A stretch of DNA of 64,000 nt from Mucilaginibacter agri (GCF_009928685.1 NZ_WWEO01000044.1:558001-622000), one strand, 5' to 3'. Shown: positions 31,207-40,470, numbered from the stretch's first letter. Notes: generated from the sequence alone by a model not told the origin. A program made the numbers and translations.

Positions 31207-32207
31207 ACTGAGCGGTTAATCTCTTTCCAAAGCAGGTCTTTTAATTCTAAAAGACCTTTTTGAGCTATAGATGAGATAAACGTAGCCGGGATATCTGCAG
31301 GGAGCTCCAGTTTCATTTCGGCCAATAGCTCGTCGTCTAACAAGTCAGACTTTGTAATAGCCAGCACGCGAGGCTTGTGAATCAGTTCAGGATTGTACTC
31401 TTCCAGTTCGTTCAACAAAATGTCGTACTCTTGTTTCAGGGTACGATTGGTATCGGCCGGAATCATAAACAGCAGTACCGAGTTACGCTCAATATGGCGC
31501 AGGAAACGGAAACCCAAACCTTTACCTTTTGATGCACCTTCTATAATACCCGGGATATCGGCCATCACGAATGATTTGTTATCGCGATAAGCCACAATGC
31601 CCAGATTAGGTACTATTGTTGTAAATGCATAATCAGCAATCTCTGGCTTAGCAGCAGATACCACAGAAAGTAAGGTTGATTTACCCGCGTTAGGGAAACC
31701 TACCAAACCAACATCGGCCAGTAATTTTAGTTCGAGGATGTTCCAAACTTCCTTGCCACCTTCGCCCGGTTGAGCAAAACGAGGGGTTTGGTTGGTTGAT
31801 GACTTAAAGTGCCAGTTACCTAAGCCACCGCGGCCGCCCTCGGTTAATATTTTAGTTTCGCCATCCTGGGTTATTTCGAAAACAATTTCGCCTGTTTCAG
31901 CATCTCGCGCAATAGTTCCCAATGGAACCTCTAAGATTTCATCGCGACCGGTTTTACCGGTTTTTAACGAGCTGCCGCCCGATTCGCCGTCACCGGCAAT
32001 TACGTGTTTGCGAAATTTAAGGTGAAGCATGGTCCATAACTGGGCATTACCTTTTACAATAACGTGCCCGCCGCGACCGCCATCACCGCCATCAGGGCCT
32101 CCTTTTGCTGTGTGCTTATCGCGGTGCAAGTGAGCAGAACCCGACCCACCGTGCCCTGAGCGACAGCATATTTTTACGTAATCAACAAAATTTGAACCTT
32201 GAGACAT
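31203..32207 (-). CDS. obg: Obg family GTPase (CgtA)
   Basis: A 334-residue ribosome-associated GTPase. The glycine-rich Obg fold fills about 1-158 (GGDGGRGGHVIVKG, GGRGGLGNWHFKS). The G domain has G1 GFPNAGKST (170-178), G3 DIPGIIEGAS and G4 TKSDLLD. It takes part in 50S assembly and stress/growth control. It is preceded within 3 bases of its ATG by a five-unit heptamer arm and by the adk terminator. Confidence 0.97.
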   Translation of the reverse strand: MSQGSNFVDYVKICCRSGHGGSGSAHLHRDKHTAKGGPDGGDGGRGGHVIVKGNAQLWTMLHLKFRKHVIAGDGESGGSSLKTGKTGRDEILEVPLGTIARDAETGEIVFEITQDGETKILTEGGRGGLGNWHFKSSTNQTPRFAQPGEGGKEVWNILELKLLADVGLVGFPNAGKSTLLSVVSAAKPEIADYAFTTIVPNLGIVAYRDNKSFVMADIPGIIEGASKGKGLGFRFLRHIERNSVLLFMIPADTNRTLKQEYDILLNELEEYNPELIHKPRVLAITKSDLLDDELLAEMKLELPADIPATFISSIAQKGLLELKDLLWKEINRSV

Positions 32208-32210
32208 GAC

Positions 32211-32245
32211 TTTTGAATTTCGGATTTCGGATGTTTGATTTCGGA
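32211..32245. repeat. Heptamer-repeat arm upstream of obg
   Basis: Five consecutive 7-mers of the type TTTCGGA (TTTTGAA, TTTCGGA, TTTCGGA, TGTTTGA, TTTCGGA) start 3 bases upstream of the obg ATG. A complementary-type arm is at 32390-32440, next to the adk stop. Confidence 0.8.
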
Positions 32246-32335
32246 TTACACCGGCCTCAAATATCTTGTTCCATGTTAATACAACGCGTAACTCTTAATT
32301 TAGTTAAAATCATATAACCCTAACCCTTGTTATCT

Positions 32336-32372
32336 AAAAAGGTTGTCGCAGTTACGCTACGACAACCTTTTC
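32336..32372 (-). terminator. adk terminator nested between repeat arms
   Basis: The stem AAAAGGTTGTCG / CGACAACCTTTT with an 11-nt loop lies about 75 bases past the adk stop codon. It sits between the two heptamer arms of the adk-obg junction. Confidence 0.8.
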
Positions 32373-32389
32373 TTTATATAAAAATATCC

Positions 32390-32440
32390 AAATCCGAATA
32401 AAACCCGATTTCAAATTCCGAAATCGAACATCCGAATTAC
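32390..32440. repeat. Partner heptamer arm downstream of adk
   Basis: A less regular run of TCCGAAT/TCGAACA-type words, the reverse complement of the TTTCGGA vocabulary near obg. With that arm it forms an inverted pair about 145 bp apart around a conventional terminator. Confidence 0.65.
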
Positions 32441-32446
32441 AAAATC

Positions 32447-33019
32447 TTAATATCCTTCTACCACCTCACAAATACCACCAAAGATCTCTTCTATCGATCC
32501 GATGCCATTGATGCTGGTGAATTTGTTTTGTGCTTTGTAAAAATCTGCAACCGGGGCAGTTTTATCGTTGTACTCGCGGATACGTTTAGCTATTACTTCT
32601 TCGTTAGCATCATCCGGGCGGCCAGATTCTTTACCTCTTAACAACAAGCGGTGCAGTAATTCTTCCGGGGCAACCTCTAAAGCCACCATGCCGTTTATCT
32701 GCGAATCTTTACTTTTCAACAAAGAATCTAAAGCTTCGGCTTGCGCTACTGTACGTGGAAAACCATCAAAAATAAACCCTTTAGCATCTTTATTGCTATC
32801 CAGTTTATTGCTGATCATACCGATAACCACTTCGTCGGGTACTAACATACCGGCATCCATTAGTTTCTTGGCTTCGAGGCCAAGTTCGGTGCCATTAGCA
32901 ATTTCACTTCGCAGCAAATCACCGGTTGAAAGGTGGATCAGCCCGAATTTTTCGATAATGTTTTGTGATTGCGTACCCTTCCCTGCTCCGGGAGGACCAA
33001 ACAGTACTAAGTTTAGCAT
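32447..33019 (-). CDS. adk: Adenylate kinase (short-LID type)
   Basis: 190 residues. P-loop GPPGAGKGTQ (about 8-17), DGFPRTVAQAEAL in the centre, and LLLRGKESGRPDDANEE as a short LID without zinc cysteines. Length and LID match the short AK1-like form common in Bacteroidota, as opposed to the roughly 214-residue long form. It interconverts ATP + AMP and 2 ADP. Confidence 0.96.
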   Translation of the reverse strand: MLNLVLFGPPGAGKGTQSQNIIEKFGLIHLSTGDLLRSEIANGTELGLEAKKLMDAGMLVPDEVVIGMISNKLDSNKDAKGFIFDGFPRTVAQAEALDSLLKSKDSQINGMVALEVAPEELLHRLLLRGKESGRPDDANEEVIAKRIREYNDKTAPVADFYKAQNKFTSINGIGSIEEIFGGICEVVEGY

Positions 33020-33032
33020 GCGTTGATTTTAA

Positions 33033-33070
33033 ATTTAAAAAGCCTTTCATGTGCAGAACAAGAAAGGCTT
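33033..33070 (-). terminator. Terminator of tRNA-Arg
   Basis: The stem AAGCCTTTC / GAAAGGCTT with a 13-nt loop is followed, on the minus strand, by a T-rich tail. It lies just after the tRNA and upstream of adk. Confidence 0.75.
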
Positions 33071-33081
33071 AATTTTAAATG

Positions 33082-33155
33082 TGGACCCGAAGGGAGTCGA
33101 ACCCCTAACCTTCTGATCCGTAGTCAGATGCTCTATCCAATTAAGCTACGGGTCC
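33082..33155 (-). tRNA. tRNA-Arg (anticodon ACG)
   Basis: A 74-nt cloverleaf on the minus strand. The acceptor stem is GGACCCG / CGGGTCC with discriminator A. The D-arm is TAGCTTAATTGGATAGAGCA. The anticodon stem TCTGA/TCAGA holds the loop CTACGGA, giving anticodon ACG (position 34 expected to be edited to inosine). The T-arm contains GGTTCGACTCC. CCA is not encoded. Confidence 0.96.
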
Positions 33156-33253
33156 AAACCATATTTATTCAGAGACTTTATTAGCAACGCCCTCTCTGAA
33201 AGGGAATGCAAAAATAGAATTTCCTTTCAATATCTCCTAATGAAAAAGTGAAA

Positions 33254-33715
33254 TTATTTCACTTTTTCTGCAATAGCTTCAAAATCAGGTAAATCTCCTG
33301 CATTTTCTAAAACCTCCGCATAGATAATGTTCTGTTCTTCGTCTAAAACAAAGGCTGCACGCTTAGAAACGCCTTTTAAACCAAATGCAAACTCCGCATA
33401 GATAGCACCGTAAGCAGAAGAAACTTCCTTATTAAAGTCAGAAAGCAATGGAAACTGGTAGTTATTTTCTTCTTTAAACTTAGCCAGCGTAAAAGGCGAA
33501 TCCACAGAAATACCTAAAATCTGCGCATTAAGACCATCATAGTAACCAAAGCTATCGCGCATGGTACAAAGCTGTGCAGTGCAAACGCCTGTAAAAGCTA
33601 AAGGAAAAAAATGAATAACCACTTTTTTACCCTTAAAATCAGCTAAGGATACTTCCTTAACCTCCGTAGAAAACAATGTGAACTGTGGTGCCGGCTGGCC
33701 AACTTGTAATGACAT
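33254..33715 (-). CDS. Peroxiredoxin (AhpC/TSA, BCP/AhpE-like)
   Basis: A 153-residue thioredoxin-fold peroxidase. The active site PLAFTGVC places the peroxidatic cysteine at Cys45, with a second cysteine five residues later at Cys50. LCTMRDSFGYYDGLNAQILGISVDSPF and the late arginine region FGLKGVSKRAAFVLD complete the fold. It reduces H2O2 or organic peroxides in the cytoplasm. The C-x4-C spacing resembles BCP-type Prx, where Cys50 could be resolving. It is monocistronic. Confidence 0.92.
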   Translation of the reverse strand: MSLQVGQPAPQFTLFSTEVKEVSLADFKGKKVVIHFFPLAFTGVCTAQLCTMRDSFGYYDGLNAQILGISVDSPFTLAKFKEENNYQFPLLSDFNKEVSSAYGAIYAEFAFGLKGVSKRAAFVLDEEQNIIYAEVLENAGDLPDFEAIAEKVK

Positions 33716-33802
33716 GTATTTAGTTTTTATGCCGTAAAAATAAATACCTGCAAGTAATTGTGTGTTATAACAATGTCTTTTATTTTTACGAAAACCCTCC
33801 TT

Positions 33803-34990
33803 ATGAAATACCTTGTTACTAGTCTGCTCTTTGTATGCTTATTTGCCAATGTTAATGCCCAAATAATCGGCTTTGTACGCGACGCCGATACTAAGCATCC
33901 GATACCATTTGCATCTATAACGGTTAAAGGCACTCAATTAGGCACCGTTAGTAATGAAAAGGGAGACTTTACGCTTAATATAACCAGTTTGCCGGTAACG
34001 CTGTTTATAAGTTGTCTCGGCTACCAACCAATTGAGGCTAAAATTGATGATACAAACCAATACCTGGTAATTTCTCTTAAACCCCAGATTACCCAACTAC
34101 CCGAAGTAACAGTAGGCAACCCCGCACTCGAGATTATAAAACAAACAGCGGCAAAAGCAGGCAAAAACATCCACACAGAATACTACACCAAAGTATTTTT
34201 CAGACGGATGACACTGGAGGGCGAGGAACCTACATTCTTTGCCGAAAGTTTTCTGGATGCACAATGGCAAAACTGGGGACTTACCAAATACAACATCTCC
34301 AATAGTCGTTACTTACAGAACGAGAACAGCATTAACTATAATAATGTAGCTATGTTCAGCATGTTGTGCAGTGGATATGTAAATAATAGTAAGATCATCT
34401 CTCCTATTAATCACAAACCCGATTCCTTGTATAAATTCATTATCAAACAAACTTTCAAAACCAATGGCCACGAAATTGCCGTGATAAAATGCGAATTAAA
34501 AGACCCAGACAACACCCTTAATTCGGCCTTTGTGGGAGATTATTACATCGATACCGAAAATTACACTGTGCTAAAAACCGATGGTACCATCAGTCGCTTC
34601 AAAATGAATGCTTCGGGTCCATTGAGCTTAAAGTTAAAGGAGTTAAGGATTGTATCGCAATATAAAATGGATGCCGACAGTAATACCGTGTTGGATTACT
34701 CCAATTTCACACTAAAATCCACATTGAAAGCGGGTTTCGTGGGCATTAAGCAATTAACCTATAACGGACAACTATTTGCGCTGGATTATAATACCCCTTT
34801 TGACAAATCAGCGCTGAACGAAGTATCTGTTGATAAAATGCAGAAAGAAGAAGAGAAGTTTAAAAGCGTAGCATATGATCCCGAGTACTGGAAGAATAAT
34901 CCCATTATTAAACGCACAGATAGCGAGGATGCGGCCGTTGCTTTGCTGGAACAGCTTAAAAAAGTTAAGGGTAATATCGGGAAACAATAA
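33803..34990 (+). CDS. Secreted CarboxypepD-reg-like domain protein
   Basis: 395 residues from ATG 33803, which begins a clean signal peptide (MKYLVTSLLFVCLFANVNA). Two upstream starts would add a poor leader. The mature N-terminus IIGFVRDADTKHPIPFASITVKGTQLGTVSNEKGDFTLNI is the carboxypeptidase-regulatory-like beta-sandwich seen at the front of Bacteroidota TonB receptors. Here no plug or barrel follows; instead there is a roughly 280-residue beta-rich region of unknown fold. It is probably a periplasmic or surface protein. The function is unknown. Confidence 0.82.
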   Translation: MKYLVTSLLFVCLFANVNAQIIGFVRDADTKHPIPFASITVKGTQLGTVSNEKGDFTLNITSLPVTLFISCLGYQPIEAKIDDTNQYLVISLKPQITQLPEVTVGNPALEIIKQTAAKAGKNIHTEYYTKVFFRRMTLEGEEPTFFAESFLDAQWQNWGLTKYNISNSRYLQNENSINYNNVAMFSMLCSGYVNNSKIISPINHKPDSLYKFIIKQTFKTNGHEIAVIKCELKDPDNTLNSAFVGDYYIDTENYTVLKTDGTISRFKMNASGPLSLKLKELRIVSQYKMDADSNTVLDYSNFTLKSTLKAGFVGIKQLTYNGQLFALDYNTPFDKSALNEVSVDKMQKEEEKFKSVAYDPEYWKNNPIIKRTDSEDAAVALLEQLKKVKGNIGKQ

Positions 34991-35026
34991 GGCAAACAGA
35001 TTTAGGTTCCTAAGGTTATCCTCATC

Positions 35027-36010
35027 ATGAAAGCAGTAGTAATTACCCAACCTGGCGATCCGAAAGTTTTACAAATACAAGAACGCCCGCAACCCAAACC
35101 CGCTGCCGGCGAAGTATTGATCAAAGTTTCGGCGGCAGGCATAAACCGACCCGATGTTTTTCAACGCAAGGGTAATTACCCGCCGCCTGCCAATGCCCCG
35201 CAAGACATCCCCGGACTGGAGGTTGCAGGCATTATTATTGAGCTTGGGCCTAACGTAAGCCGCTGGAAAAAAGGCGATCGCATTTGTGCACTGATTGTTG
35301 GTGGCGGTTATGCAGAATATTGCATTGCTCCTGAAGGACAATGCCTGCCCGTGCCCGAAAATTTAGGCATGGTTGATGCGGCATCCCTCCCCGAAACCTT
35401 TTTCACCGTATGGAGCAATGTATTTGGCCGTGGCCGGTTGAAAACAGGGCAGAGTTTGTTAGTACACGGCGGCAGCAGCGGCATTGGCGTTACGGCTATA
35501 CAAATAGCAAAGACATTGGGATGCACTGTTTATGTAACCGCTGGCTCTGACGATAAATGCGCCTTTTGCGAACAACTCGGCGCTGACAAAGCCATTAATT
35601 ATAAAACCCAAAACTTTAAAGAAGAAATAAAAAGCTTGACAGACGGGAAAGGCGTTAACGTGATATTGGATATGATAGGCGGTAACTACACACCCGACAA
35701 TTTGCAATCACTAGCAGACGAAGGCCGCCTGGTGATGATCAACACAATGCAGGGAAAAGATGTGCAGGTTGATCTTTCGCTGGTGATGCGTAAACGCTTA
35801 ATTATTACCGGCTCGATGCTGCGCAGCCGGGAGATAGAATTTAAAGCCAAAATAGCCAAAAGCCTTGAAGAACATATCTGGCCGATGCTGGCATCGGGTC
35901 AAATCAAACCCATTATTTATAAAGTATTCCCTGCCGATGAAGCCGCGAAGGCGCACGCGCTAATGGAAGACAGTTCGCACATGGGGAAGATTGTGCTGAG
36001 CTTTGAGTAG
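35027..36010 (+). CDS. NAD(P)H:quinone oxidoreductase, MDR family (PIG3-like)
   Basis: 327 residues. A GroES-like domain (GEVLIKVSAAGINRPDVFQRKGNYPPP) is followed by a Rossmann fold with LVHGGSSGIGVTAIQIAK near 147-164, which differs from the GGxxGVG of true zinc alcohol dehydrogenases. No zinc-ligand cysteine set is present. This is the TIGR02824/PIG3-like quinone or enal reductase group of the medium-chain dehydrogenase superfamily. The natural substrate is not determinable. Confidence 0.9.
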   Translation: MKAVVITQPGDPKVLQIQERPQPKPAAGEVLIKVSAAGINRPDVFQRKGNYPPPANAPQDIPGLEVAGIIIELGPNVSRWKKGDRICALIVGGGYAEYCIAPEGQCLPVPENLGMVDAASLPETFFTVWSNVFGRGRLKTGQSLLVHGGSSGIGVTAIQIAKTLGCTVYVTAGSDDKCAFCEQLGADKAINYKTQNFKEEIKSLTDGKGVNVILDMIGGNYTPDNLQSLADEGRLVMINTMQGKDVQVDLSLVMRKRLIITGSMLRSREIEFKAKIAKSLEEHIWPMLASGQIKPIIYKVFPADEAAKAHALMEDSSHMGKIVLSFE

Positions 36011-36015
36011 ATTTA

Positions 36016-36155
36016 GATAATAGTTTATGGTTCATAGATCATAGCCGGAGTTTGGCTGGTTAGAAAACGGAAAGGGCCTGTAATTTATACTACAGGCCGT
36101 TTCTGTTTGGGTTGAAGCTACTATGAACTATCAACTATCATCCATGAACTAATTT
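36016..36155. repeat. Heptamer arms flanking a terminator
   Basis: The left arm 36016-36043 is four 7-mers of type GNTNATA; the right arm 36121-36148 is four 7-mers of type CYATNAW. They are reverse-complement vocabularies and enclose a standard terminator. The same vocabulary occurs at the ilvD-ilvB and ilvN-ilvC junctions. Confidence 0.8.
36069..36107. terminator. Bidirectional terminator
   Basis: The stem GGCCTGTA / TACAGGCC has flanking A- and T-rich ends. It lies between the convergent quinone reductase gene and the SGNH lipoprotein gene. Confidence 0.75.
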
Positions 36156-36156
36156 A

Positions 36157-37497
36157 TCAGGGGAACTTCACACTCCGGTAGCTAGCCGCATCGGCCAGTG
36201 GAATGTTAGAACCATATTGCGCATTGATGGCCTTGATAAACTCATTGGCTACAATGGCATAACCTCTCGGGGTTAAGTGAACACCATCCAGAGAGAAGAT
36301 ACCACCACTGATATAGCCTGCATTCAGGTTTACACCATCTACCACCAAACCATGCGCTTTTACATTGTTCAGGAAGGTATACATATCGTTTACGGCAATG
36401 CCTTTTGAGGCCGCTACCGATTTAATGGTGTTGTTGTATGAGGTTACATAATCTTTAGTCAAGGTTACTTCATTGGCATCCAATACATATTGGTTCTCTA
36501 TCGGGCTGTATGGGGTTAAGCCATAGGGCAGCATACCGGCCGGGGTAGATACCAGGGTGCCGATCTTTGAGGTCGGGAAGGTCAGCACAATCAGGTCATT
36601 GGCGGTTGCCGGTCTGGCGGCATAAGTAGTACCTGCTGCTGTAGCATCCGACTTGGCATTAACAAAAAGCGCCTGCACCGCAGGGTTGGCTTTTTGTACA
36701 CTGGCTAAAATAGCAGCTACGGTTACCGTATTAAAGTAAGGGATAGCCGTTACATCCGGGATAGTAGCTACAGCCCCTTTCTGACCACTGGCGGTTAGTT
36801 TAGCCATCAAAGCACTATACAGGGCATTGAAAGTGGCTTTATCGGTCAGCACATCACCTGCCCCACCCGAGGTGGCATAACCTAAGGCATCGTTATTACC
36901 CAACCAGTTGGTAAAAAAGGTAAAGGGTTTGGCGGTAATAAAATCCAGGTAAGTGGTGGTATGGGTGCCTTCGGCACCGGGAAGCAACCTTTCGTAAAAA
37001 CCATTGAGGTTACCATAAGGGGCATAAGTAATGTGGGCCAGTTTAATACCGGGTACGCCGTAATTATTGATATCGGTACCTGCGTACTTGGCATAAGTGG
37101 TTACCGCTCCATAACCAGGGATGGTTACCTGCCCGGTTACCGCCAGGTTAGTGGTTACCGGGGCGGTAATCGGCGCACCGGTAGTTTTATCAAAACCTGT
37201 CAGTTGCAGGTAGCCCGAACCATTAGCCTGATCTTGTGAAAACAAAGGCTGTATAAAATTACCCGTCCCGCCCAGCTGCTTCATTTGCTGCGCAATGATA
37301 GATGGATAAGAGTTTTGCTGGCCTTCGAGATACAAACCGCCATCGGCATAACCTGCCGTTAGCGAGTTACCTACGGCAATATACCGGGTAAAATCGGCCG
37401 AGCCACGGGTTGGTACCGGGGTTTCTATGCTGGGTTTGCAGGCCGATAGGCTTAATACACCAGCGGCCAAAATGCATATATATTTATATGAGTTCAT
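36157..37497 (-). CDS. SGNH/GDSL hydrolase lipoprotein
   Basis: 446 residues. A type II signal with lipobox LSAC puts the acylated Cys near residue 20, so it should be lipid-anchored in the envelope. The SGNH block I appears as IAVGNSLTAGYADGG (GNS in place of GDS), and NWLGNNDAL is the block III-like GxND segment. Near the C-terminus FSLDGVHLTPRGYAIVANEF is block V with Asp and His. It is glycine/alanine/threonine-rich. It is paired with the FadL-type gene 19 bp upstream, suggesting an operon for lipid or hydrophobic substrate handling; that last point is inference. Confidence 0.87.
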   Translation of the reverse strand: MNSYKYICILAAGVLSLSACKPSIETPVPTRGSADFTRYIAVGNSLTAGYADGGLYLEGQQNSYPSIIAQQMKQLGGTGNFIQPLFSQDQANGSGYLQLTGFDKTTGAPITAPVTTNLAVTGQVTIPGYGAVTTYAKYAGTDINNYGVPGIKLAHITYAPYGNLNGFYERLLPGAEGTHTTTYLDFITAKPFTFFTNWLGNNDALGYATSGGAGDVLTDKATFNALYSALMAKLTASGQKGAVATIPDVTAIPYFNTVTVAAILASVQKANPAVQALFVNAKSDATAAGTTYAARPATANDLIVLTFPTSKIGTLVSTPAGMLPYGLTPYSPIENQYVLDANEVTLTKDYVTSYNNTIKSVAASKGIAVNDMYTFLNNVKAHGLVVDGVNLNAGYISGGIFSLDGVHLTPRGYAIVANEFIKAINAQYGSNIPLADAASYRSVKFP

Positions 37498-37516
37498 GAA
37501 AATCGTTTTTTAAATA

Positions 37517-38740
37517 CTACCAGTGATAAGTAAGTGATACACCCGGAATGTATACGTTAGATCTGAAAGTTCCGGATAATTGGGTTTCGATATTGGTTTG
37601 GGTGCGAGACAACAGGTGTTCGTATTCGAAAGAGAGATCAACATCCAGTTTTCTGGCAATGCTATATCCTAAACCGCCTGTAAAATAATAACGGTTAGCG
37701 TCTGGCACTTCCGGCGTTACATAACCATCGCGTACTGCTGTAGAAGCATAACCACCGCCAGCGCGGATAGCCCAACGGTCAACCGGCTTAAACTGCGCAC
37801 CAGCCCTGAGGCTATAACCATCCCTATAATTGCGTGGCGAGTAGGTATCCTGTAGTGTTGGCGTGTTCTGAGCATAGTCAAAGGCCAGTACTTTGTATGA
37901 ATGCCATCCTACCCAATTCGCGTCAAGCGCAAGTGTCCATTGTTTGGTTGGATAGAAACCGAAGCCAATAGAAGTAGTGGCCGGGAGCGGAATGCTAGCA
38001 TAAAAAGTATTTGGCTGTGGGAAACTGGTTGCCAAAGATGCAGGCACCTTGAATATCGCATCGCCGCTGCTAATAGTGGTATTAGCTTTAGAGCGATAGT
38101 CGATACCTATAGTAATATGCGATTCGGTCTTGAAGAAAACGCCCGCATTCCAACCAAAGCCGTGGCCGTGGCCTTTTAACTGCGCCTGGCCATCGTTACC
38201 ACTTGCATCAGACAATGGCAGCGCACGTTGTAAATCAACCGTACCAATATCATAAACAAAACCACCGCCGATGCTTACAAAGTCGGCAAGCTTGATACTT
38301 AAGGTAGGTTGAAAATAAATAGCTTTTAAATCAAGGCTTTCTATTGTATATTTACCTTGCCACTGGCGCCCCCAGTCGGTTAAACCGCCGAAAGGTGTAT
38401 AAACACCAAGGCCAATTTTCCATGGAGCCGATTTTGGCCCCCAAACGGCATAACCCGAAAAAGGTGTAGCCACTTTATTGGCAGTATGATATACATCATT
38501 TGTACCAGCCGGATTGAAAGATGATTTAAAAAACAAGGGACTAATACCAGCCTGCACAGAATTTTCTGGCAACATGGCTACAGCGCCGGGGTTAAAGTAA
38601 ATGGAGGCGCCATCTTGCGCAAGGCCGGTTCCGGTGTGGCCCATGCCGATCTGTTTCTGACCGCCGAGGTTTACCTGAAATCCCTGTGCAAACGACAATG
38701 CGGGCAATAATGCCAGCGCAAAGAGTAGAATTTTTCTCAT
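37517..38740 (-). CDS. OmpP1/FadL-family outer membrane transporter
   Basis: 407 residues with signal peptide (cleaved after SFA, about residue 18). The mature start GFQVNLGGQKQIGMGHTGTGLAQDGASIYFNPGAVAML matches the FadL hatch region, which carries the NPA-like segment. The rest is alternating amphipathic strands ending in an aromatic-terminated strand (SLTYHW), the beta-barrel assembly signal. It likely moves long-chain fatty acids or other hydrophobic compounds across the outer membrane. It is first in a two-gene unit with the SGNH lipoprotein. Confidence 0.9.
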   Translation of the reverse strand: MRKILLFALALLPALSFAQGFQVNLGGQKQIGMGHTGTGLAQDGASIYFNPGAVAMLPENSVQAGISPLFFKSSFNPAGTNDVYHTANKVATPFSGYAVWGPKSAPWKIGLGVYTPFGGLTDWGRQWQGKYTIESLDLKAIYFQPTLSIKLADFVSIGGGFVYDIGTVDLQRALPLSDASGNDGQAQLKGHGHGFGWNAGVFFKTESHITIGIDYRSKANTTISSGDAIFKVPASLATSFPQPNTFYASIPLPATTSIGFGFYPTKQWTLALDANWVGWHSYKVLAFDYAQNTPTLQDTYSPRNYRDGYSLRAGAQFKPVDRWAIRAGGGYASTAVRDGYVTPEVPDANRYYFTGGLGYSIARKLDVDLSFEYEHLLSRTQTNIETQLSGTFRSNVYIPGVSLTYHW

Positions 38741-38854
38741 AATAAATACTGAGGTTTACCTAAAATAAAATTGGATTGCAAACATAGAGAAATAGGCCAA
38801 GAGACGATTAACAATATGTTAATTTTTTTTACCTAAAAAACTTTAATATAAGTA

Positions 38855-38885
38855 TTTAAAAAATCCGTTACAAATCTTAACTTTG
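38855..38885 (+). promoter_or_regulatory. Putative atpD promoter (Bacteroidota type)
   Basis: TAACTTTG (38878-38885) is a perfect TAnnTTTG -7 element. TTTA at 38855-38858, 19 bases upstream, is one mismatch from the -33 TTTG. Transcription would start about 65 bases before the atpD ATG. The rest of 38741-38960 is AT-rich spacer to the divergent fadL-type gene. Confidence 0.6.
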
Positions 38886-38959
38886 CGCCTCTGAAATATT
38901 ATGTATTAATAATATATACTCAGTAAGTAAAATATTCTTTTTAAAATACCAGGTTATAT

Positions 38960-40465
38960 ATGCCAAACATTGGAAAAATATCACAGATCATCGGTCCGGT
39001 AGTTGACGTAAGCTTTGGCGATGATGCACATCTGCCCAAAATTTACAATGCACTGGAAATTACCAGAGCTAATGGTCAGAAAGTTGTTTTAGAAGTACAA
39101 CAGCACTTAGGTGAAGACCGCGTGCGTGCCATTGCAATGGACTCTACCGACGGCTTACTGCGCGGCATGCCAGTTACCGATCTGGAATCGCCAATCAGAA
39201 TGCCAATAGGCGAGGATATCAAAGGCCGCGTATTTAACGTGGTTGGACAAGCGATTGACGGTATCGAAGATTTAGATACTACAAACGGTCGCCCTATTCA
39301 CAGCAACCCTCCACGTTTTGAGGATCTATCAACAGAAACTGAAGTACTGTTTACCGGTATTAAAGTTATCGACTTGTTAGAGCCTTATGCTAAAGGTGGT
39401 AAAATTGGATTGTTTGGTGGTGCCGGTGTTGGTAAAACCGTATTAATCCAGGAGTTGATCAACAACATCGCAAAAGCATATTCTGGTTTATCAGTGTTTG
39501 CAGGTGTAGGTGAGCGTACCCGTGAAGGTAACGACTTACTTCGCGAGATGATCGAGTCTGGCATTATCACTTACGGTGAAGAATTTTTACACTCAATGGA
39601 AAAAGGCGGATGGGATCTGTCTAAAGTAGATAAAGAAGTTTTAAAAGACTCAAAAGCAACCTTCGTGTTCGGTCAAATGAACGAGCCCCCTGGTGCACGT
39701 GCACGTGTAGCCTTATCAGGTTTAACTATTGCTGAGTATTTCCGCGATGGTGATGGCCAGGGCAAAGGACGCGATATCCTGTTCTTCATTGATAACATCT
39801 TCCGTTTCACCCAGGCAGGTTCTGAGGTATCAGCGTTGTTAGGCCGTATGCCATCAGCGGTAGGTTACCAACCAACTTTGGCTACTGAGATGGGTATGAT
39901 GCAAGAGCGTATCACTTCTACCAAACGTGGTTCAATCACTTCGGTACAAGCTGTATACGTACCTGCGGATGACTTGACCGACCCTGCGCCGGCTACAACT
40001 TTCGCCCACTTAGATGCTACTACTGTATTATCACGTAAAATTGCCGAGCTAGGTATTTATCCTGCGGTAGATCCATTGGATTCAACCTCACGTATCCTTA
40101 GCGCTACTGTATTAGGTGATGAGCATTACAATACTGCACAACGCGTAAAAGAAACCTTACAACGTTACAAAGAGCTGCAAGACATCATCGCCATTTTAGG
40201 TATGGATGAGCTTTCTGAAGAAGATAGATTAACTGTATCACGCGCTCGTCGTGTACAACGTTTCTTATCTCAGCCATTCCACGTAGCAGAGCAGTTCACT
40301 GGTTTGAAAGGCGTTTTGGTTGATATTAAAGATACCATCAAAGGCTTCAATATGATTATGGACGGCGAAGTGGATGAGTATCCTGAAGCTGCATTTAACT
40401 TAGTAGGTAGCATTGAAGATGCTATTGAAAAAGGTAAAAAATTATTAGCAGAAGCAAATAACTAA
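38960..40465 (+). CDS. atpD: ATP synthase F1 subunit beta
   Basis: 501 residues. Walker A GGAGVGKT (153-160), the conserved GERTREGNDL, catalytic-site ATTFAHLDATTVLSR, and the DELSEED regulatory segment (MDELSEEDRLTVSRAR) are all intact. This is the catalytic subunit of F1. Only atpC follows; the other F-type subunit genes are absent nearby. The separation of atpDC from the main atp operon is typical of Bacteroidota. Confidence 0.98.
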   Translation: MPNIGKISQIIGPVVDVSFGDDAHLPKIYNALEITRANGQKVVLEVQQHLGEDRVRAIAMDSTDGLLRGMPVTDLESPIRMPIGEDIKGRVFNVVGQAIDGIEDLDTTNGRPIHSNPPRFEDLSTETEVLFTGIKVIDLLEPYAKGGKIGLFGGAGVGKTVLIQELINNIAKAYSGLSVFAGVGERTREGNDLLREMIESGIITYGEEFLHSMEKGGWDLSKVDKEVLKDSKATFVFGQMNEPPGARARVALSGLTIAEYFRDGDGQGKGRDILFFIDNIFRFTQAGSEVSALLGRMPSAVGYQPTLATEMGMMQERITSTKRGSITSVQAVYVPADDLTDPAPATTFAHLDATTVLSRKIAELGIYPAVDPLDSTSRILSATVLGDEHYNTAQRVKETLQRYKELQDIIAILGMDELSEEDRLTVSRARRVQRFLSQPFHVAEQFTGLKGVLVDIKDTIKGFNMIMDGEVDEYPEAAFNLVGSIEDAIEKGKKLLAEANN

Positions 40466-40470
40466 AATTT

